This document shows positions 8,291 to 17,456 of a DNA stretch of 64,000 bases, piece by piece (positions within the stretch are counted from its first letter, which is position 1; each line of letters begins with the position of its first letter). The notes under the pieces are model-generated. The model saw only the letters and a list, made by a program, of their open reading frames with translations, did no database searches and was not told where the DNA came from. Location: positions 3,173 through 67,172 of the forward strand of contig CANDEX010000002.1 of NCBI GenBank assembly GCA_947383875.1, written 5' to 3'. A program made the translations under genes and the position numbers. Origin of the DNA: an uncultured Azospirillum sp. GTDB lineage: Bacteria; Pseudomonadota; Alphaproteobacteria; RF32; CAG-239.

Positions 8291-9262
8291 TTATCTTCTC
8301 CTTGTTCCGTAAATACGTTGCGGAGTATATTTATCAATCAGCGGGACAAAGGCGTTCATTATCAGAATAGCGAAAGATACACCTTCAGGATAAGAGCTAA
8401 AGAAACGAATAACATAAGTTAGCACACCGCAGCCTATGGCAAATATAATCTGCCCTTTTCTTGTCATGGGGGTGGTGACATAATCTGTGGCCATGAAAAA
8501 TGCACCCAGCAGAAGACCGCCGGATAGCAGATGTATGACCGGTTCAAAATGTATATCGTCGGTTTTGAGCCAGGTGACGGCGGTCAACAGAAAAAAGGTT
8601 GAGATATAATAAAAAGGAATATGCCAGCTGATGACACGGCGGAGCAACAGGTAAATCAGCCCCAGAAGCAGTGCCAAGGCGGATACTTCCCCTAAGCTGC
8701 CGCCGATATTGCCGACAAACATTTGCAGGTATCCAGGAAGAGCGGCGGTATCTTGTGGTGATGCGGCGTGTCTTAATATATTGAGTGTGGTGGCCGAAGT
8801 TTCTGCGTCAATATTCATAAAATTCAGAAAATCAGGTTTGGGCCAGTTTGTCATCTGTACCGGAAAAGAAATAAACAGAAAAACTCTTCCGGCTAAGGCT
8901 GGATTAAAAATGTTTTTGCCTAATCCGCCGAAAGCCATTTTGGCAATGCCGATAGCGACAAAAGCACCGATGAGTATCATCCAGGCCGGCATGGAACTGG
9001 GTAAGTTAAAGGCTAAAAGTATGCCGGTGATAATAGCTGAGCCGTCGCGAATAGTATTGTTTGTTTTCAGCAAATAGCGGGTGATGAGATATTCAAACAT
9101 GACACAAGCCGCAATTGAGGTTACCAAGACTTGTAATGCGCTGATGCCAAAAATCAAAATAGAGGCTGCCGCGGCCGGAAGTAAGGCGATAATGACATCC
9201 CACATCAGACGCCGGGTTGTTGTCGGTGAAAAAATATGGGGTGTTGTTGAGGTGATAAGCAT
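8291..9262 (-). CDS. rnfD: Rnf electron transport complex subunit D, covalently flavinylated
   Basis: Large membrane subunit with about nine or ten helices. It carries a candidate flavinylation site 'TSATTLN' (about residues 157-163), corresponding to the SGAT motif that takes up FMN by phosphoester linkage in RnfD and NqrB. 'GGLGKNIFNPALAGR' (about residues 112-126) and 'FMATDYVTTP' are family signatures. The length of 323 is usual. The gene ends 1 base before the rnfG start and begins 2 bases after the rnfC stop. Confidence 0.96.
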   Translation of the reverse strand: MLITSTTPHIFSPTTTRRLMWDVIIALLPAAAASILIFGISALQVLVTSIAACVMFEYLITRYLLKTNNTIRDGSAIITGILLAFNLPSSMPAWMILIGAFVAIGIAKMAFGGLGKNIFNPALAGRVFLFISFPVQMTNWPKPDFLNFMNIDAETSATTLNILRHAASPQDTAALPGYLQMFVGNIGGSLGEVSALALLLGLIYLLLRRVISWHIPFYYISTFFLLTAVTWLKTDDIHFEPVIHLLSGGLLLGAFFMATDYVTTPMTRKGQIIFAIGCGVLTYVIRFFSSYPEGVSFAILIMNAFVPLIDKYTPQRIYGTRRR

Positions 9263-9264
9263 AG

Positions 9265-10599
9265 TCAGTTTCCCTGCTTTTGTTTCTTTAATTCATATTT
9301 ACCAAGTTTGCAATAATCCAGAAGCGGTATTTTAGCCGGACAACTGTATGCGCAGGAACCGCATTCGATGCAGTCCATAACATGTAATTGTTTTAGGCGG
9401 GAGTTGTCATTGCGTTTCAAATCAGCTGCAAAAGCATAAGGTTGGAGACCCACCGGGCAAATTTCAGCACATTTTCCACAACGAATACAGTTGGTTTCTT
9501 CCGGTTTAATAGCGGCTGTTTCAGGCAGAATCAGCAGTCCGGCAGTGAGTTTTGTTATCGGTGTTTGGAGAGAGGCGGCCGCCGTTCCCATCATTGGGCC
9601 TCCAAATAACAGTTTGCCTATTTGTGGTTTATGGGTGGCTGCTAAATCAAGAATAAATTCGGCAGGAGTGCCTATGCGTACCAAATAGTTTCCCGGGGTG
9701 GTCAATGATTTGTCTCCACTGACGGTAAGTACTCGTTCATAGAGAGGCTTATGTTTCATAACCGCTTCATAAACAGCATAAACCGTTGCAACATTTTGCA
9801 CGATGCAACCGACATCTATCGGTAGTTTTCCGGAGGGAACCTCGCGACCGGTAACGGCATTAATTAATTGCCGTTCGCCGCCTTGAGGATATATGCTTTT
9901 GCAAACCAGCACATTAACGCCGATATAGCTTTTGGTTATCTTTGTCAGTTTTTCAATGGCTTGAGGTTTGTTTTCATCTATAGCGATGATGGCATTTTGA
10001 ATGCCGAGAGCTTTATTGAGTATTTTGGCTCCAATGATAATTTGTTCTGCTTTTTCAAGCATTAATGCGCCGTCAGCCGTCAGGTATGGTTCACATTCAA
10101 TGCCGTTGACGATCAGGTAGTCCGCTTTTTTGTTTTCAGGGATGCTTGTTTTGACAGGTGTCGGGAAGCCTGCTCCGCCCATTCCGACAATACCGGCTTT
10201 ACGGATAGCTTCAACAATTTCTTCTTGAGTTTGAGTTATGTTGCGATTGATATCCGGTGAGAGATCAATTTCAGCTTCATAATCGTCCGGTGCGGTTTTG
10301 ATGACGATGACAGATTCCGGATAACCGTTGCTATCTGGCATGTCATCAATTTTAATGACTTCTCCCGCTGCCGAAGAGTGGACATTCGCAGAGATAATGC
10401 CATCAGCTTCAGCCAAGAGAGTTCCTATTTTAACTTTATCTCCTTTAGATACTTTGAAAACGGCCGGAGCCCCTATGTGTTGTTTGACCGGAATATAAAT
10501 TATTTCAGGGAGCGGAGCTGTTTGGATGGGAGATAACGCGGAAATTTTTCGCTTATTCAGATGGATGCCGCCAATGGAAAATGTTTTTTTGTTACTCAT
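9265..10599 (-). CDS. rnfC: Rnf electron transport complex subunit C, NADH/ferredoxin module
   Basis: Peripheral cytoplasmic subunit that exchanges electrons with NAD(H). A glycine-rich NADH/FMN-binding stretch 'GIVGMGGAGFPTPVK' (about residues 136-150) resembles NuoF. Two ferredoxin-type 4Fe-4S motifs follow near the C-terminus: 'CIRCGKCAEICP' and 'CIECGSCAYSCP'. The start is taken as ATG 10599, preceded by GGTGAGG; a GTG at 10608 is in frame. The start overlaps the end of rnfB by 8 bases. The short C-terminus after the second ferredoxin motif lacks the long Ala-rich tail of some gammaproteobacterial RsxC proteins. Confidence 0.96.
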   Translation of the reverse strand: MSNKKTFSIGGIHLNKRKISALSPIQTAPLPEIIYIPVKQHIGAPAVFKVSKGDKVKIGTLLAEADGIISANVHSSAAGEVIKIDDMPDSNGYPESVIVIKTAPDDYEAEIDLSPDINRNITQTQEEIVEAIRKAGIVGMGGAGFPTPVKTSIPENKKADYLIVNGIECEPYLTADGALMLEKAEQIIIGAKILNKALGIQNAIIAIDENKPQAIEKLTKITKSYIGVNVLVCKSIYPQGGERQLINAVTGREVPSGKLPIDVGCIVQNVATVYAVYEAVMKHKPLYERVLTVSGDKSLTTPGNYLVRIGTPAEFILDLAATHKPQIGKLLFGGPMMGTAAASLQTPITKLTAGLLILPETAAIKPEETNCIRCGKCAEICPVGLQPYAFAADLKRNDNSRLKQLHVMDCIECGSCAYSCPAKIPLLDYCKLGKYELKKQKQGN

Positions 10600-11431
10600 G
10601 TCCCTCACCTTTTACATTATTTTTATAAATAATTGCACCTGTTGGGCAGTTTTGGGCTAATTCTGCTCCGAATTTTTCAGGAGATACTGTGGTCGGAATA
10701 TAGGAAAGATTATTTTCAATTTTGATTTCCGGGTTGATTTTTGCACATTTTTGGCAAGCAATACAGGCTGCCTGACAGTTTTTACGGGCCGCGGCTCCCT
10801 TTTGTTTGTTTCGACAAGCAACATAAACCTGTTGATTGTTTTCAATGTTGCGGATTTCAAACAAGTGTCGGGGACAAATATTTACACAAGCCCCGCAGGA
10901 GGTGCATTTTTTTGTATCAACAACGGGAAGTCCCGTATCCGGATTAATATGCAGAGCATCAAATTTACAGACTTTGATACAGTCACCCAATCGCAAGCAG
11001 CCGTCAGGACAGCCTGAACTTCCACTGGTAACCATATTGGCAACACGACAATTGGAAAGTCCTGTGTAGCAGTTTTTTTGCGGTGCGTTTTGACAGGAAC
11101 CGTTGCATCGTAAAACAGCGCAGGTGGCTGCTTTGTTTTCTATGCTGCAGCCTAAAATTGCGGCGATGCGGCACATAACTTTATTTCCGCCGACGGGGCA
11201 GTATAGTTTGGCAAAATTTTCCTTGTCAGCTGCTGCGCAGGCTTTGGCAAAATCTTTGCAGCCGGCTTTGCCGCAAGCTCCGCAATTAGCCTGAGGCAAT
11301 TGCGCTTCGATTTCATCGGCAAGCGGGTTAGCGGGAACTGAAAATTTTTGTGCCGTCAGATGCAAAATGACTGCGGCAGCCAAAGCGATAAGTCCTACTA
11401 TCAGGATGTTTAACCAAATCAGGCCCGTCAT
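10592..11431 (-). CDS. rnfB: Rnf electron transport complex subunit B, polyferredoxin
   Basis: Membrane-anchored iron-sulfur subunit that takes electrons from reduced ferredoxin. One N-terminal helix (about residues 5-25) is followed by the Fe-S domain 'CGACGKAGC' (about residues 50-58) with 'YCPVGG'. Later come several ferredoxin-like clusters ('CIKVCKFDAL', 'CTSCGACVNICP', 'CIACQKCAKINP') and a final 'NCPTGAI'. At 279 residues it is the long form typical of anaerobes rather than the roughly 190-residue gammaproteobacterial RsxB. It starts the rnfBCDGEA string, 89 bases after rseC. Confidence 0.95.
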   Translation of the reverse strand: MTGLIWLNILIVGLIALAAAVILHLTAQKFSVPANPLADEIEAQLPQANCGACGKAGCKDFAKACAAADKENFAKLYCPVGGNKVMCRIAAILGCSIENKAATCAVLRCNGSCQNAPQKNCYTGLSNCRVANMVTSGSSGCPDGCLRLGDCIKVCKFDALHINPDTGLPVVDTKKCTSCGACVNICPRHLFEIRNIENNQQVYVACRNKQKGAAARKNCQAACIACQKCAKINPEIKIENNLSYIPTTVSPEKFGAELAQNCPTGAIIYKNNVKGEGHE

Positions 11432-11520
11432 ATTTGCTCTCTTTCATTATTAACGGTTGTTGCCGAAACTGTAACATAACTCTATTTGAAACCAAACAGT
11501 TTTTCCCGAATACCCCCAAG

Positions 11521-11934
11521 TTATTCCGCTAAAATACGTATTTTGAAGCGGTTGGATAGTTTTTTTCTGAATGCAGCAAGCATTAAATAATACGGAAGCA
11601 GAATGCCCAGAGACAACAGCCCGGACAGGGTTTCATCTGCGGTGAAAGCCAAACTTATAAATAATACCCCTAAAACCAAAAACAACGGCAGGATGTATCC
11701 CCAAAAAACGGCTATCCAGCCCAGATGTTCGTCAAGAGCGAGCATAACTTTTTGTCCGGGCCGCCAGCAAGAGGTATCTTCGACGGGGATTGTGATGTTT
11801 TTCAGCCGGGTATCAGCCATGGCGCAATTACTTTTTACCTGGCAATGCATACAGGACGATTTACAGCGAACGGTGACCGTAATTTTGTTTTCCGCAACAG
11901 AAGCAATGATACCCGGTTGAAAGATATTGCCCAA
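11521..11934 (-). CDS. rseC: RseC/MucC-family membrane protein (SoxR-reducing system)
   Basis: A roughly 137-residue protein with an N-terminal Cys-rich segment ('CKSSCMHCQVKSNCA', about residues 25-39) and two adjacent membrane helices ('GWIAVFWGYILPLFLVLGVLFI', 'LLSLGILLPYYLMLAAF'), the RseC architecture. In the family, RseC works with Rsx/Rnf to keep SoxR reduced. I chose TTG 11934 because GGGAG lies 6 bases upstream and the homologous region begins there; a longer frame reaching 12096 would overlap apbE by 160 bases. It sits between apbE and rnfB, so its job is probably tied to the Rnf complex. Confidence 0.85.
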   Translation of the reverse strand: MGNIFQPGIIASVAENKITVTVRCKSSCMHCQVKSNCAMADTRLKNITIPVEDTSCWRPGQKVMLALDEHLGWIAVFWGYILPLFLVLGVLFISLAFTADETLSGLLSLGILLPYYLMLAAFRKKLSNRFKIRILAE

Positions 11935-11935
11935 A

Positions 11936-12961
11936 TTATTCTCCCAATAGTTTTTTTGCGGCATTAGACAGGATGGCTTTAAAGCTGTTGTCTTCCTCTC
12001 TGACAAATAGGATAGCCGCCAGATTATTTTTGTTGGCAAAAGTTGTGCCGTTCTTTCCGCCCATAGCCATAATAGCCGTGGCCAAAGCGTCAGCATGCAT
12101 ACAGTTAGGATGAAAAACAGTTACTGATGCCAAGTTATGTTCTACCGGGTAGCCGTCTTTGGGTGAAATTGTATGGGAGTAGCGTTTTTCTTTATAATAA
12201 AAGAAGTTACGGTAGTCTCCCGATGTGGCAACAGCAAAGTCTTTTAATCCTACAACATAGGCGTTTTCATTGGTGGGACTGTTAGGACGGGCAACAGCAA
12301 CATTCCAGCCGTTGCCGTTCGGGGTTCTGTTGCCGCGAGCTTTGACTTCTCCGCCGATTTCTACGATATAATCCGTGTAACCATAGCTGTCTAACAGTCT
12401 GGCTATGCGGTCAACACCATAGCCTTTGGCCAGAGCGGATAAATTTATTTTAACATCCGGTGTGGTTTTCTTTACCTGTGAAAAATCAGAATTAAAAAGC
12501 AGCTTATTAAAGCCTACGGTTTTAAGAGCTTCGGTTATTTGTTGGTCATCGGGTATTTTTTTGGCTTTACGGGTGCTGCCAAAGCCCCACAAGTCGATTA
12601 ATTTGCCGACTGTCGGATCAAAATAGCCTTTGCTTTCAACGTAAGTTTCATATGCGTCTTTCAGAACTTCGGACATTTCAGGAGACAAGTCAAGCCAGTC
12701 ACCACTGTCATCACTGTTTATCTGGCTGATTTCGGATGAATTTTCAAAAACAGACATCTCATGATTTATCTGTTGAAGTTCAGCTTTTACAGCATTATGT
12801 AATAAGTTGTTTTCTTTGTCGGTTCGGATTTTTATGCGGTAATAGGTGTTCATTGTTTCTCCAGACATAATTTGATACGGCTGGCGGAAACGCATGTAAT
12901 ATAGACTGGCTGCCGCTACGACTAAAAAGAAAAACACATATTTAAGTAATCTTGATTTCAC
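11936..12961 (-). CDS. apbE: FAD:protein FMN transferase
   Basis: Attaches FMN covalently to threonines of RnfD and RnfG. The chain starts with a membrane/signal segment (about residues 8-24), so the enzyme acts on the periplasmic side. Family motifs include 'GETMNTYYRI', 'NSDDSGDWLDLSPEM', 'DPTVGKLIDLWGFG', 'INLSALAKGYGVDRIA', 'IGGEVKARG' and the C-terminal metal-binding 'HADALATAIMAMG'. Start GTG 12961 has AGAGGA about 9 bases upstream. Position at the head of the rseC-rnfBCDGEA run fits its role in maturing the complex. Length of 341 is normal. Confidence 0.94.
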   Translation of the reverse strand: MKSRLLKYVFFFLVVAAASLYYMRFRQPYQIMSGETMNTYYRIKIRTDKENNLLHNAVKAELQQINHEMSVFENSSEISQINSDDSGDWLDLSPEMSEVLKDAYETYVESKGYFDPTVGKLIDLWGFGSTRKAKKIPDDQQITEALKTVGFNKLLFNSDFSQVKKTTPDVKINLSALAKGYGVDRIARLLDSYGYTDYIVEIGGEVKARGNRTPNGNGWNVAVARPNSPTNENAYVVGLKDFAVATSGDYRNFFYYKEKRYSHTISPKDGYPVEHNLASVTVFHPNCMHADALATAIMAMGGKNGTTFANKNNLAAILFVREEDNSFKAILSNAAKKLLGE

Positions 12962-13066
12962 CGGTTAAATCCTCTCATAACTTGATTTCATGATTTTACT
13001 TTAAATGAAAACTACTCTAATATCTCCTTAATTATCAGCTCAAACAACTTGTGAAAGGTTAAAGTA

Positions 13067-13804
13067 ATGCTCGATAAAATAAAATCTATGGCAGACAAAG
13101 AGAAATTTAAGGCTGCCGGCGTTAAAATCAAGAACATTTTTCAGATGTGCCGCGAATTGTGTAAAAAAACATATCATTTTGTTTATCAAGCGTTTGATTC
13201 TGCTGGAAAGGCTCTTTATGATATGGGGATTTCCGCTAACGCTGTCACGATTGCCGGTTTTGTTGTCGGTTTGCTGGCGATTAATTTCCTGGCAATGAAT
13301 ATGTTCGGTTATGCATTGTTGTGTATTTTGGTCAATCGTGTATGTGATGCTTTGGACGGAGCCATTGCCAAGCATTCTGGAAAAACGGATTTCGGTGTGT
13401 TTCTTGATGCTGCGCTCGACTATATGTTTTATGCCGGAATCATTTTTGGTTTTGCTTTGGCTAATCCGTCACAAAATGCCGTTGCTGCAACTTTTTTAAT
13501 GTTTGGTTTTACGGCAGCTGCCGCTACCCTGCTCTCTTATGCCATTATTGCATATAAGAATAATGCTCCGCAGCAGCCTGAAATCGGGAGTTCCCCTTTC
13601 TATTTGGGCGGTATTGCACAAGGTGCGGAAACTTTAGTCGCTTTGATTGTTTTATGCATTGTTCCCAGATTATTTATGCCGATAGCCATCATCTTGGGCT
13701 GTTTGTCGTTGGTTAAAGCATTTAGCGTGATTGTAACGGCTTATTATAATTTTGTCATTGCTCCACGGAAAAAAGGACAATCACAAGCGGATGATCTTCG
13801 TTGA
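13067..13804 (+). CDS. CDP-alcohol phosphatidyltransferase family protein
   Basis: Membrane enzyme expected to move a phosphatidyl group from a CDP-lipid to an alcohol such as glycerol phosphate, serine or inositol. The catalytic signature is present as 'DALDGAIAKHSGKTDFGVFL' continuing to the last Asp of 'DAALD' (about residues 91-115). The usual Arg after Ala is Lys here, while all Asp residues are retained. An N-terminal amphipathic, Lys-rich segment of about 45 residues precedes the first of about five or six helices. The acceptor alcohol cannot be told. It lies 19 bases ahead of the DsbD-like gene and has AAAGG ahead of ATG. Confidence 0.85.
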   Translation: MLDKIKSMADKEKFKAAGVKIKNIFQMCRELCKKTYHFVYQAFDSAGKALYDMGISANAVTIAGFVVGLLAINFLAMNMFGYALLCILVNRVCDALDGAIAKHSGKTDFGVFLDAALDYMFYAGIIFGFALANPSQNAVAATFLMFGFTAAAATLLSYAIIAYKNNAPQQPEIGSSPFYLGGIAQGAETLVALIVLCIVPRLFMPIAIILGCLSLVKAFSVIVTAYYNFVIAPRKKGQSQADDLR

Positions 13805-13823
13805 TTTAATAAAAAGGCATTGA

Positions 13824-15737
13824 ATGTTGAGACATTTTGTCAGTCTGTGTGTTTTTCTGGTGATGACTTTGTGCTTTTCAGGGCAAAGTCATGCCTTGAT
13901 TGTCAATACGCAGACTGACAAGGTTTCTGTTGATGTTATAACCTCCGTTAATGAAATTAGTTCTCACCAACCTTTGGAGGTGTTGGTTAAGCTTAAAATG
14001 CATAACGGCTGGCATATTTACGGAGATAATCCCGGAGATGCCGGAGAACCAACAAATATATCATGGAAACTGCCGACAGAATATCAAATAGAATCTTTAG
14101 GACAAAGCATTCCGGAAAAATATGTTGTTGATGGTTTGGTTCAGTATGGTTATGCTGATACGGCATATTGGAAATATCAGATAATTCCGGTCAATTCTGA
14201 TATAGATGTTAAAGGGCAGCAAAATTTTCAGGCTGTTGTCTCATGGTTGGCGTGTAAAGATGAATGCGTGCCTGAAATTGTCAAGATAGATTTTTCCCTG
14301 CCTGTTTTGACTAAAACGAAACCTGTTTTACAAGTTTGGCAAGATGAAAATTCAAAAGCAGAGGCAAGTTTTCCGGCGGAAATTACTCCAGAGGCTTTAT
14401 ATGAGGTTAAGGGTGACAGACTGCTGATAAATGTCGATACGAAAGACAAAAATTTTGTTAAAGATGTTCGGCAGATTTTATTTATTCCGGATGAATCAGA
14501 TTTAATAATCAATAATGGTGAACAGACTGTCGGATTTGACGGAATGGGAAATCTCTCCCTGTCTGTTCCTTTAGAAGATAGTGCGTTTGAAAATATTAAC
14601 GGCTTGTTAGTTGTGGAAGATTATACCGGCAGGCGAGCTTATCGCCTCGTTCCGCAACGAGCTGAAAGACTGGTTGAACATCCGGTTGTTCATTATAACA
14701 ATGATAGCTTGGTATTAATTATGATAATGGCTTTTCTGGGGGGCATTATTCTTAATTTCATGCCTTGTATCTTTCCTATATTGTCCATTAAAGCAATTGC
14801 GTTGGTACAAAGCACTTGTCATCGTAAAGATGCTCGTGCCGAAGCTTTAATATATATGGCCGGGGTTGTTATTTCTTTTCTGCTAACGGCAACGATTTTA
14901 GTTTGGCTGCGTCATCAAGGTGAACAACTCGGGTGGGGATTTCAATTACAGTCTCCGATTTTTGTTTTGGTTATGATCATCATTTTCTTTATAATATTTT
15001 TAATGTTGTTAGATGTGATTAATTTTCATAACTTTTTTGCTAATCGGCTGGGAGGCGTTTCTTTTTCTGCACGAAGGCTGAATGCTTTCTTTACGGGGCT
15101 TTTTGCTGTGTTAGTCGCCAGTCCTTGTACTGCGCCGTTTATGGGAATAGCCATAGGATATTCTCTTACCAAGCCTGTCTATATTTATTATCCGGTCTTC
15201 CTGGCCTTAGGTATCGGTTATGCTCTACCTTTTACTCTTATCGGATGCTTTCCTGATGTGGTGGCTCGTATTTTGCCCAAGCCGGGACGATGGATGAATC
15301 TATTAAAAAAGGTGTTTGCTATTCCGGTTTTGTTGACCTGCTTCTGGTTGATGTGGGTGTTCGCTCATCTGGTAACCCCTACTCGTATATCTGATAATAT
15401 TATTGTATGGAATGTTTATGATGAGCAGGAAATTCAAAATTTAAGGCAGGATAATCAGGCTGTATTTATTGATTTTACAGCCAAATGGTGTTTGACCTGT
15501 TTGGTTAATGATAAGATGGTATTGGGGACTCCGCATTTTGCTGAATTGGTTAAAAAACGGCAGCTCCATATCTTTAAGGCGGATTGGACAACCAAAGATC
15601 CTCAGATTGCGGCGGCATTGGAATTATATGGTCGCAACAGTATTCCTTTATATGTTTATTATGCTCCAGGAGAAAATAAATATGTCATTCTGCCTCAATT
15701 ACTTACGCCAGGAATTATTGATGAATATCTTGAGTAG
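13824..15737 (+). CDS. DsbD/ScsB-like thiol:disulfide reductase, membrane electron carrier
   Basis: Carries reducing power from cytoplasmic thioredoxin to periplasmic thiol proteins. After a signal peptide (about residues 1-24) comes a periplasmic sensor-like domain with the pair 'ACKDECVPE' (about residues 141-149). The membrane core with about eight helices contains 'NFMPCIFPILS' (about residues 310-320) and 'ASPCTAPFMG' (about 430-440), the two cysteines that relay electrons. A C-terminal thioredoxin domain carries 'WCLTC' (about residues 554-558). All cysteine pairs of the relay are present. The 637-residue length and the N-domain motif fit ScsB/DsbD of alphaproteobacteria. A strong terminator follows. 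Confidence 0.88.
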   Translation: MLRHFVSLCVFLVMTLCFSGQSHALIVNTQTDKVSVDVITSVNEISSHQPLEVLVKLKMHNGWHIYGDNPGDAGEPTNISWKLPTEYQIESLGQSIPEKYVVDGLVQYGYADTAYWKYQIIPVNSDIDVKGQQNFQAVVSWLACKDECVPEIVKIDFSLPVLTKTKPVLQVWQDENSKAEASFPAEITPEALYEVKGDRLLINVDTKDKNFVKDVRQILFIPDESDLIINNGEQTVGFDGMGNLSLSVPLEDSAFENINGLLVVEDYTGRRAYRLVPQRAERLVEHPVVHYNNDSLVLIMIMAFLGGIILNFMPCIFPILSIKAIALVQSTCHRKDARAEALIYMAGVVISFLLTATILVWLRHQGEQLGWGFQLQSPIFVLVMIIIFFIIFLMLLDVINFHNFFANRLGGVSFSARRLNAFFTGLFAVLVASPCTAPFMGIAIGYSLTKPVYIYYPVFLALGIGYALPFTLIGCFPDVVARILPKPGRWMNLLKKVFAIPVLLTCFWLMWVFAHLVTPTRISDNIIVWNVYDEQEIQNLRQDNQAVFIDFTAKWCLTCLVNDKMVLGTPHFAELVKKRQLHIFKADWTTKDPQIAAALELYGRNSIPLYVYYAPGENKYVILPQLLTPGIIDEYLE

Positions 15738-15744
15738 TAAGAAG

Positions 15745-15778
15745 AAAGCCCCTCGTTGTGAGGGGCTTTTTTATTTTT
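15745..15778. terminator. Bidirectional terminator between the DsbD-like and AsmA-like genes
   Basis: Ten-base arms AAAGCCCCTC and GAGGGGCTTT enclose a 5-base loop and are followed by a T run. It closes the plus-strand DsbD-like gene and lies just past the stop of the minus-strand gene at 15784. Confidence 0.88.
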
Positions 15779-15783
15779 AGGTA

Positions 15784-16566
15784 TTATTTTCCGAAAATTC
15801 CGATTTCTTTTATACGGTCTTTTACACCGCCGACAACATTGTCCAAGCTTTCTTGAGCAACGTTTTTCAAATCGGTAATTTTACTGTCTACGACTGTCTG
15901 ATATGCCGTATTGATAATTTTAGTTAAAACTTTAGAGACGGTTTCGGCAACGGTTGTGCCTTTTTTATCTTCCCCAATATTATTGAGTGTGATTGCCGGC
16001 AGTTTTACGGTTGTTTTGGTAAGATCTGCAGCGGCACTGGCGGCAACTGAAATTTCGCCATCTTTGATAACCAGCTTGCGAATAATCACTTTTTTGCTTG
16101 CTGCGGCTGTTTTGCTTTCTTTTGCTTTAGCCTGCTCCTCTGCTTTAACTTCAGCTTTTTCGGCAGAAGCGGTGTTCTTTTGGATGTTTTCCAATAATTG
16201 AGAGAGGTTATTTTGTGTTAAAGAGAGTAATTCATAGTTAATGACTGGTTTGTTGACTTCAACACTTTCAATCACAATAACATCTTTGGTCAGGCTTTTA
16301 ATATCAACTTTAACAGAGATGCCGCCTAATTCCAGTGCATTTTTCAGTTTGTAGTTTTTCGGATTTCCAACAGTAATTTTGCCGATATGCCCTTCTCCGT
16401 TAGCCAGTTTCAAACTGAAGCCATCCAGATTGACGTCGGTTCCGGTGACTGCTGAACCATATTTGTGAACCATCTGTTTCACGATGGATTCAAATGATGG
16501 TGTCAGAAAATAAAAGCCGGCAGCTGCGGCAGCTAATATCAGTAATATGATGTATTTTTTTTTCAT
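15784..16566 (-). CDS. AsmA-like membrane-anchored periplasmic protein
   Basis: About 260 residues: a Lys-rich start, one membrane helix (about residues 5-20), then a region resembling the N-terminal repeat of AsmA/TamB-type lipid-handling proteins ('GFSLKLANGEGHIGKITVGNP', 'LELGGISVKVDIKSL', 'IESVEVNKPVINYEL'). An Ala/Glu/Lys-rich linker follows at about residues 140-165, and then another beta-rich stretch. ATG 16566 is favoured by AAGGGA 7 bases upstream over a start 33 bases earlier that would overlap the preceding gene. It follows the HD-domain gene by 10 bases, so the two form an operon. The function is unproven; envelope lipid transport is a family-based guess. Confidence 0.65.
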   Translation of the reverse strand: MKKKYIILLILAAAAAGFYFLTPSFESIVKQMVHKYGSAVTGTDVNLDGFSLKLANGEGHIGKITVGNPKNYKLKNALELGGISVKVDIKSLTKDVIVIESVEVNKPVINYELLSLTQNNLSQLLENIQKNTASAEKAEVKAEEQAKAKESKTAAASKKVIIRKLVIKDGEISVAASAAADLTKTTVKLPAITLNNIGEDKKGTTVAETVSKVLTKIINTAYQTVVDSKITDLKNVAQESLDNVVGGVKDRIKEIGIFGK

Positions 16567-16576
16567 GAGGTTATCC

Positions 16577-17398
16577 TTATCCCTTATTGTTTTGTTCAAT
16601 CAGATAGTCATTAACAGTTTTTTCTATCTGCTTCTGGAGCTCAGAATCGGTGTTACTTTTACGAAGAGCATGAAGCAGGCGGTTTATGCCTCCATACTTT
16701 TGCATATAAGCAAAAGATGACCGATAGTTTAAATCAAAAATCCAACAAATCAAGCTTAATATGCGGTCGCTGGTTGTTTTCATGTCTGCTCGATTAACCG
16801 GGCTTTTGTTTAGAAAGCTGTGTAACGTGGCGTCTGATATCGGGGAGCGAAACGGCTGCGCTTTTAATTCTGCCAAAAAAAGGCGGCGAATGTTTCTGTC
16901 TGCATTGGCCAGTAACCGGAAATTGGCAATTTTATCCGCATCGCGGACCAAAAATGTTATTTTTTCTACTTCAAATTTTTTTTGAGGATCTTCAGTGTTA
17001 ATGAATTCATGATCTTTATATAATTCTTCAATCATGTTGCTGTGATGTTTGACCGGAAGAAGAATATGCGGATTGTTGTATTCCGGAAATTGTCGTAGAA
17101 AATCATACCCGTAACGGGCATGATTATTCGGAAGTTCCGGATGTAAATACATATTTTCAACTTCATAAAAGCGGCCGATATCATGAAAAAGGGCCGCCTG
17201 TCTGGCTAAGCGCAGAAGTTTGGATGACCAGTTTTTAAAGGTGTTTTCTTGTTTGAGGAGGTAATTGGCCGCATCTAAAACCTGATGTGAATGGGTTATT
17301 TTTTCATTAACAAACAGATGGTGAAATTCACTTTTCCGGACAATTTCCTGACTGCGTTCATATTCTTTTTGCAGAATTTTCTTTTCTTTTTCCAGCAT
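16577..17398 (-). CDS. HD-domain metal-dependent phosphohydrolase
   Basis: About 273 residues with a canonical HD domain: 'HSHQVLDAANYLL' (about residues 37-49), 'AALFHDIGRFYE' (about 69-80), paired His residues in 'PVKHHSNMIEE' and a late Asp in 'LVRDADKIANF'. These are the ligands of a metal site that hydrolyses phosphate esters, often of nucleotides. The substrate is unknown. ATG 17398 has a near-perfect AAAGGAGG upstream; a longer frame to 17458 has no such site. It leads the AsmA-like gene. No membrane segment is seen, so it is cytoplasmic. Confidence 0.78.
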   Translation of the reverse strand: MLEKEKKILQKEYERSQEIVRKSEFHHLFVNEKITHSHQVLDAANYLLKQENTFKNWSSKLLRLARQAALFHDIGRFYEVENMYLHPELPNNHARYGYDFLRQFPEYNNPHILLPVKHHSNMIEELYKDHEFINTEDPQKKFEVEKITFLVRDADKIANFRLLANADRNIRRLFLAELKAQPFRSPISDATLHSFLNKSPVNRADMKTTSDRILSLICWIFDLNYRSSFAYMQKYGGINRLLHALRKSNTDSELQKQIEKTVNDYLIEQNNKG

Positions 17399-17456
17399 GT
17401 GGCCTCCTTTGTCGATATATTTATGCTGGAAAAATATTAAATTACCATTAAAAAAC

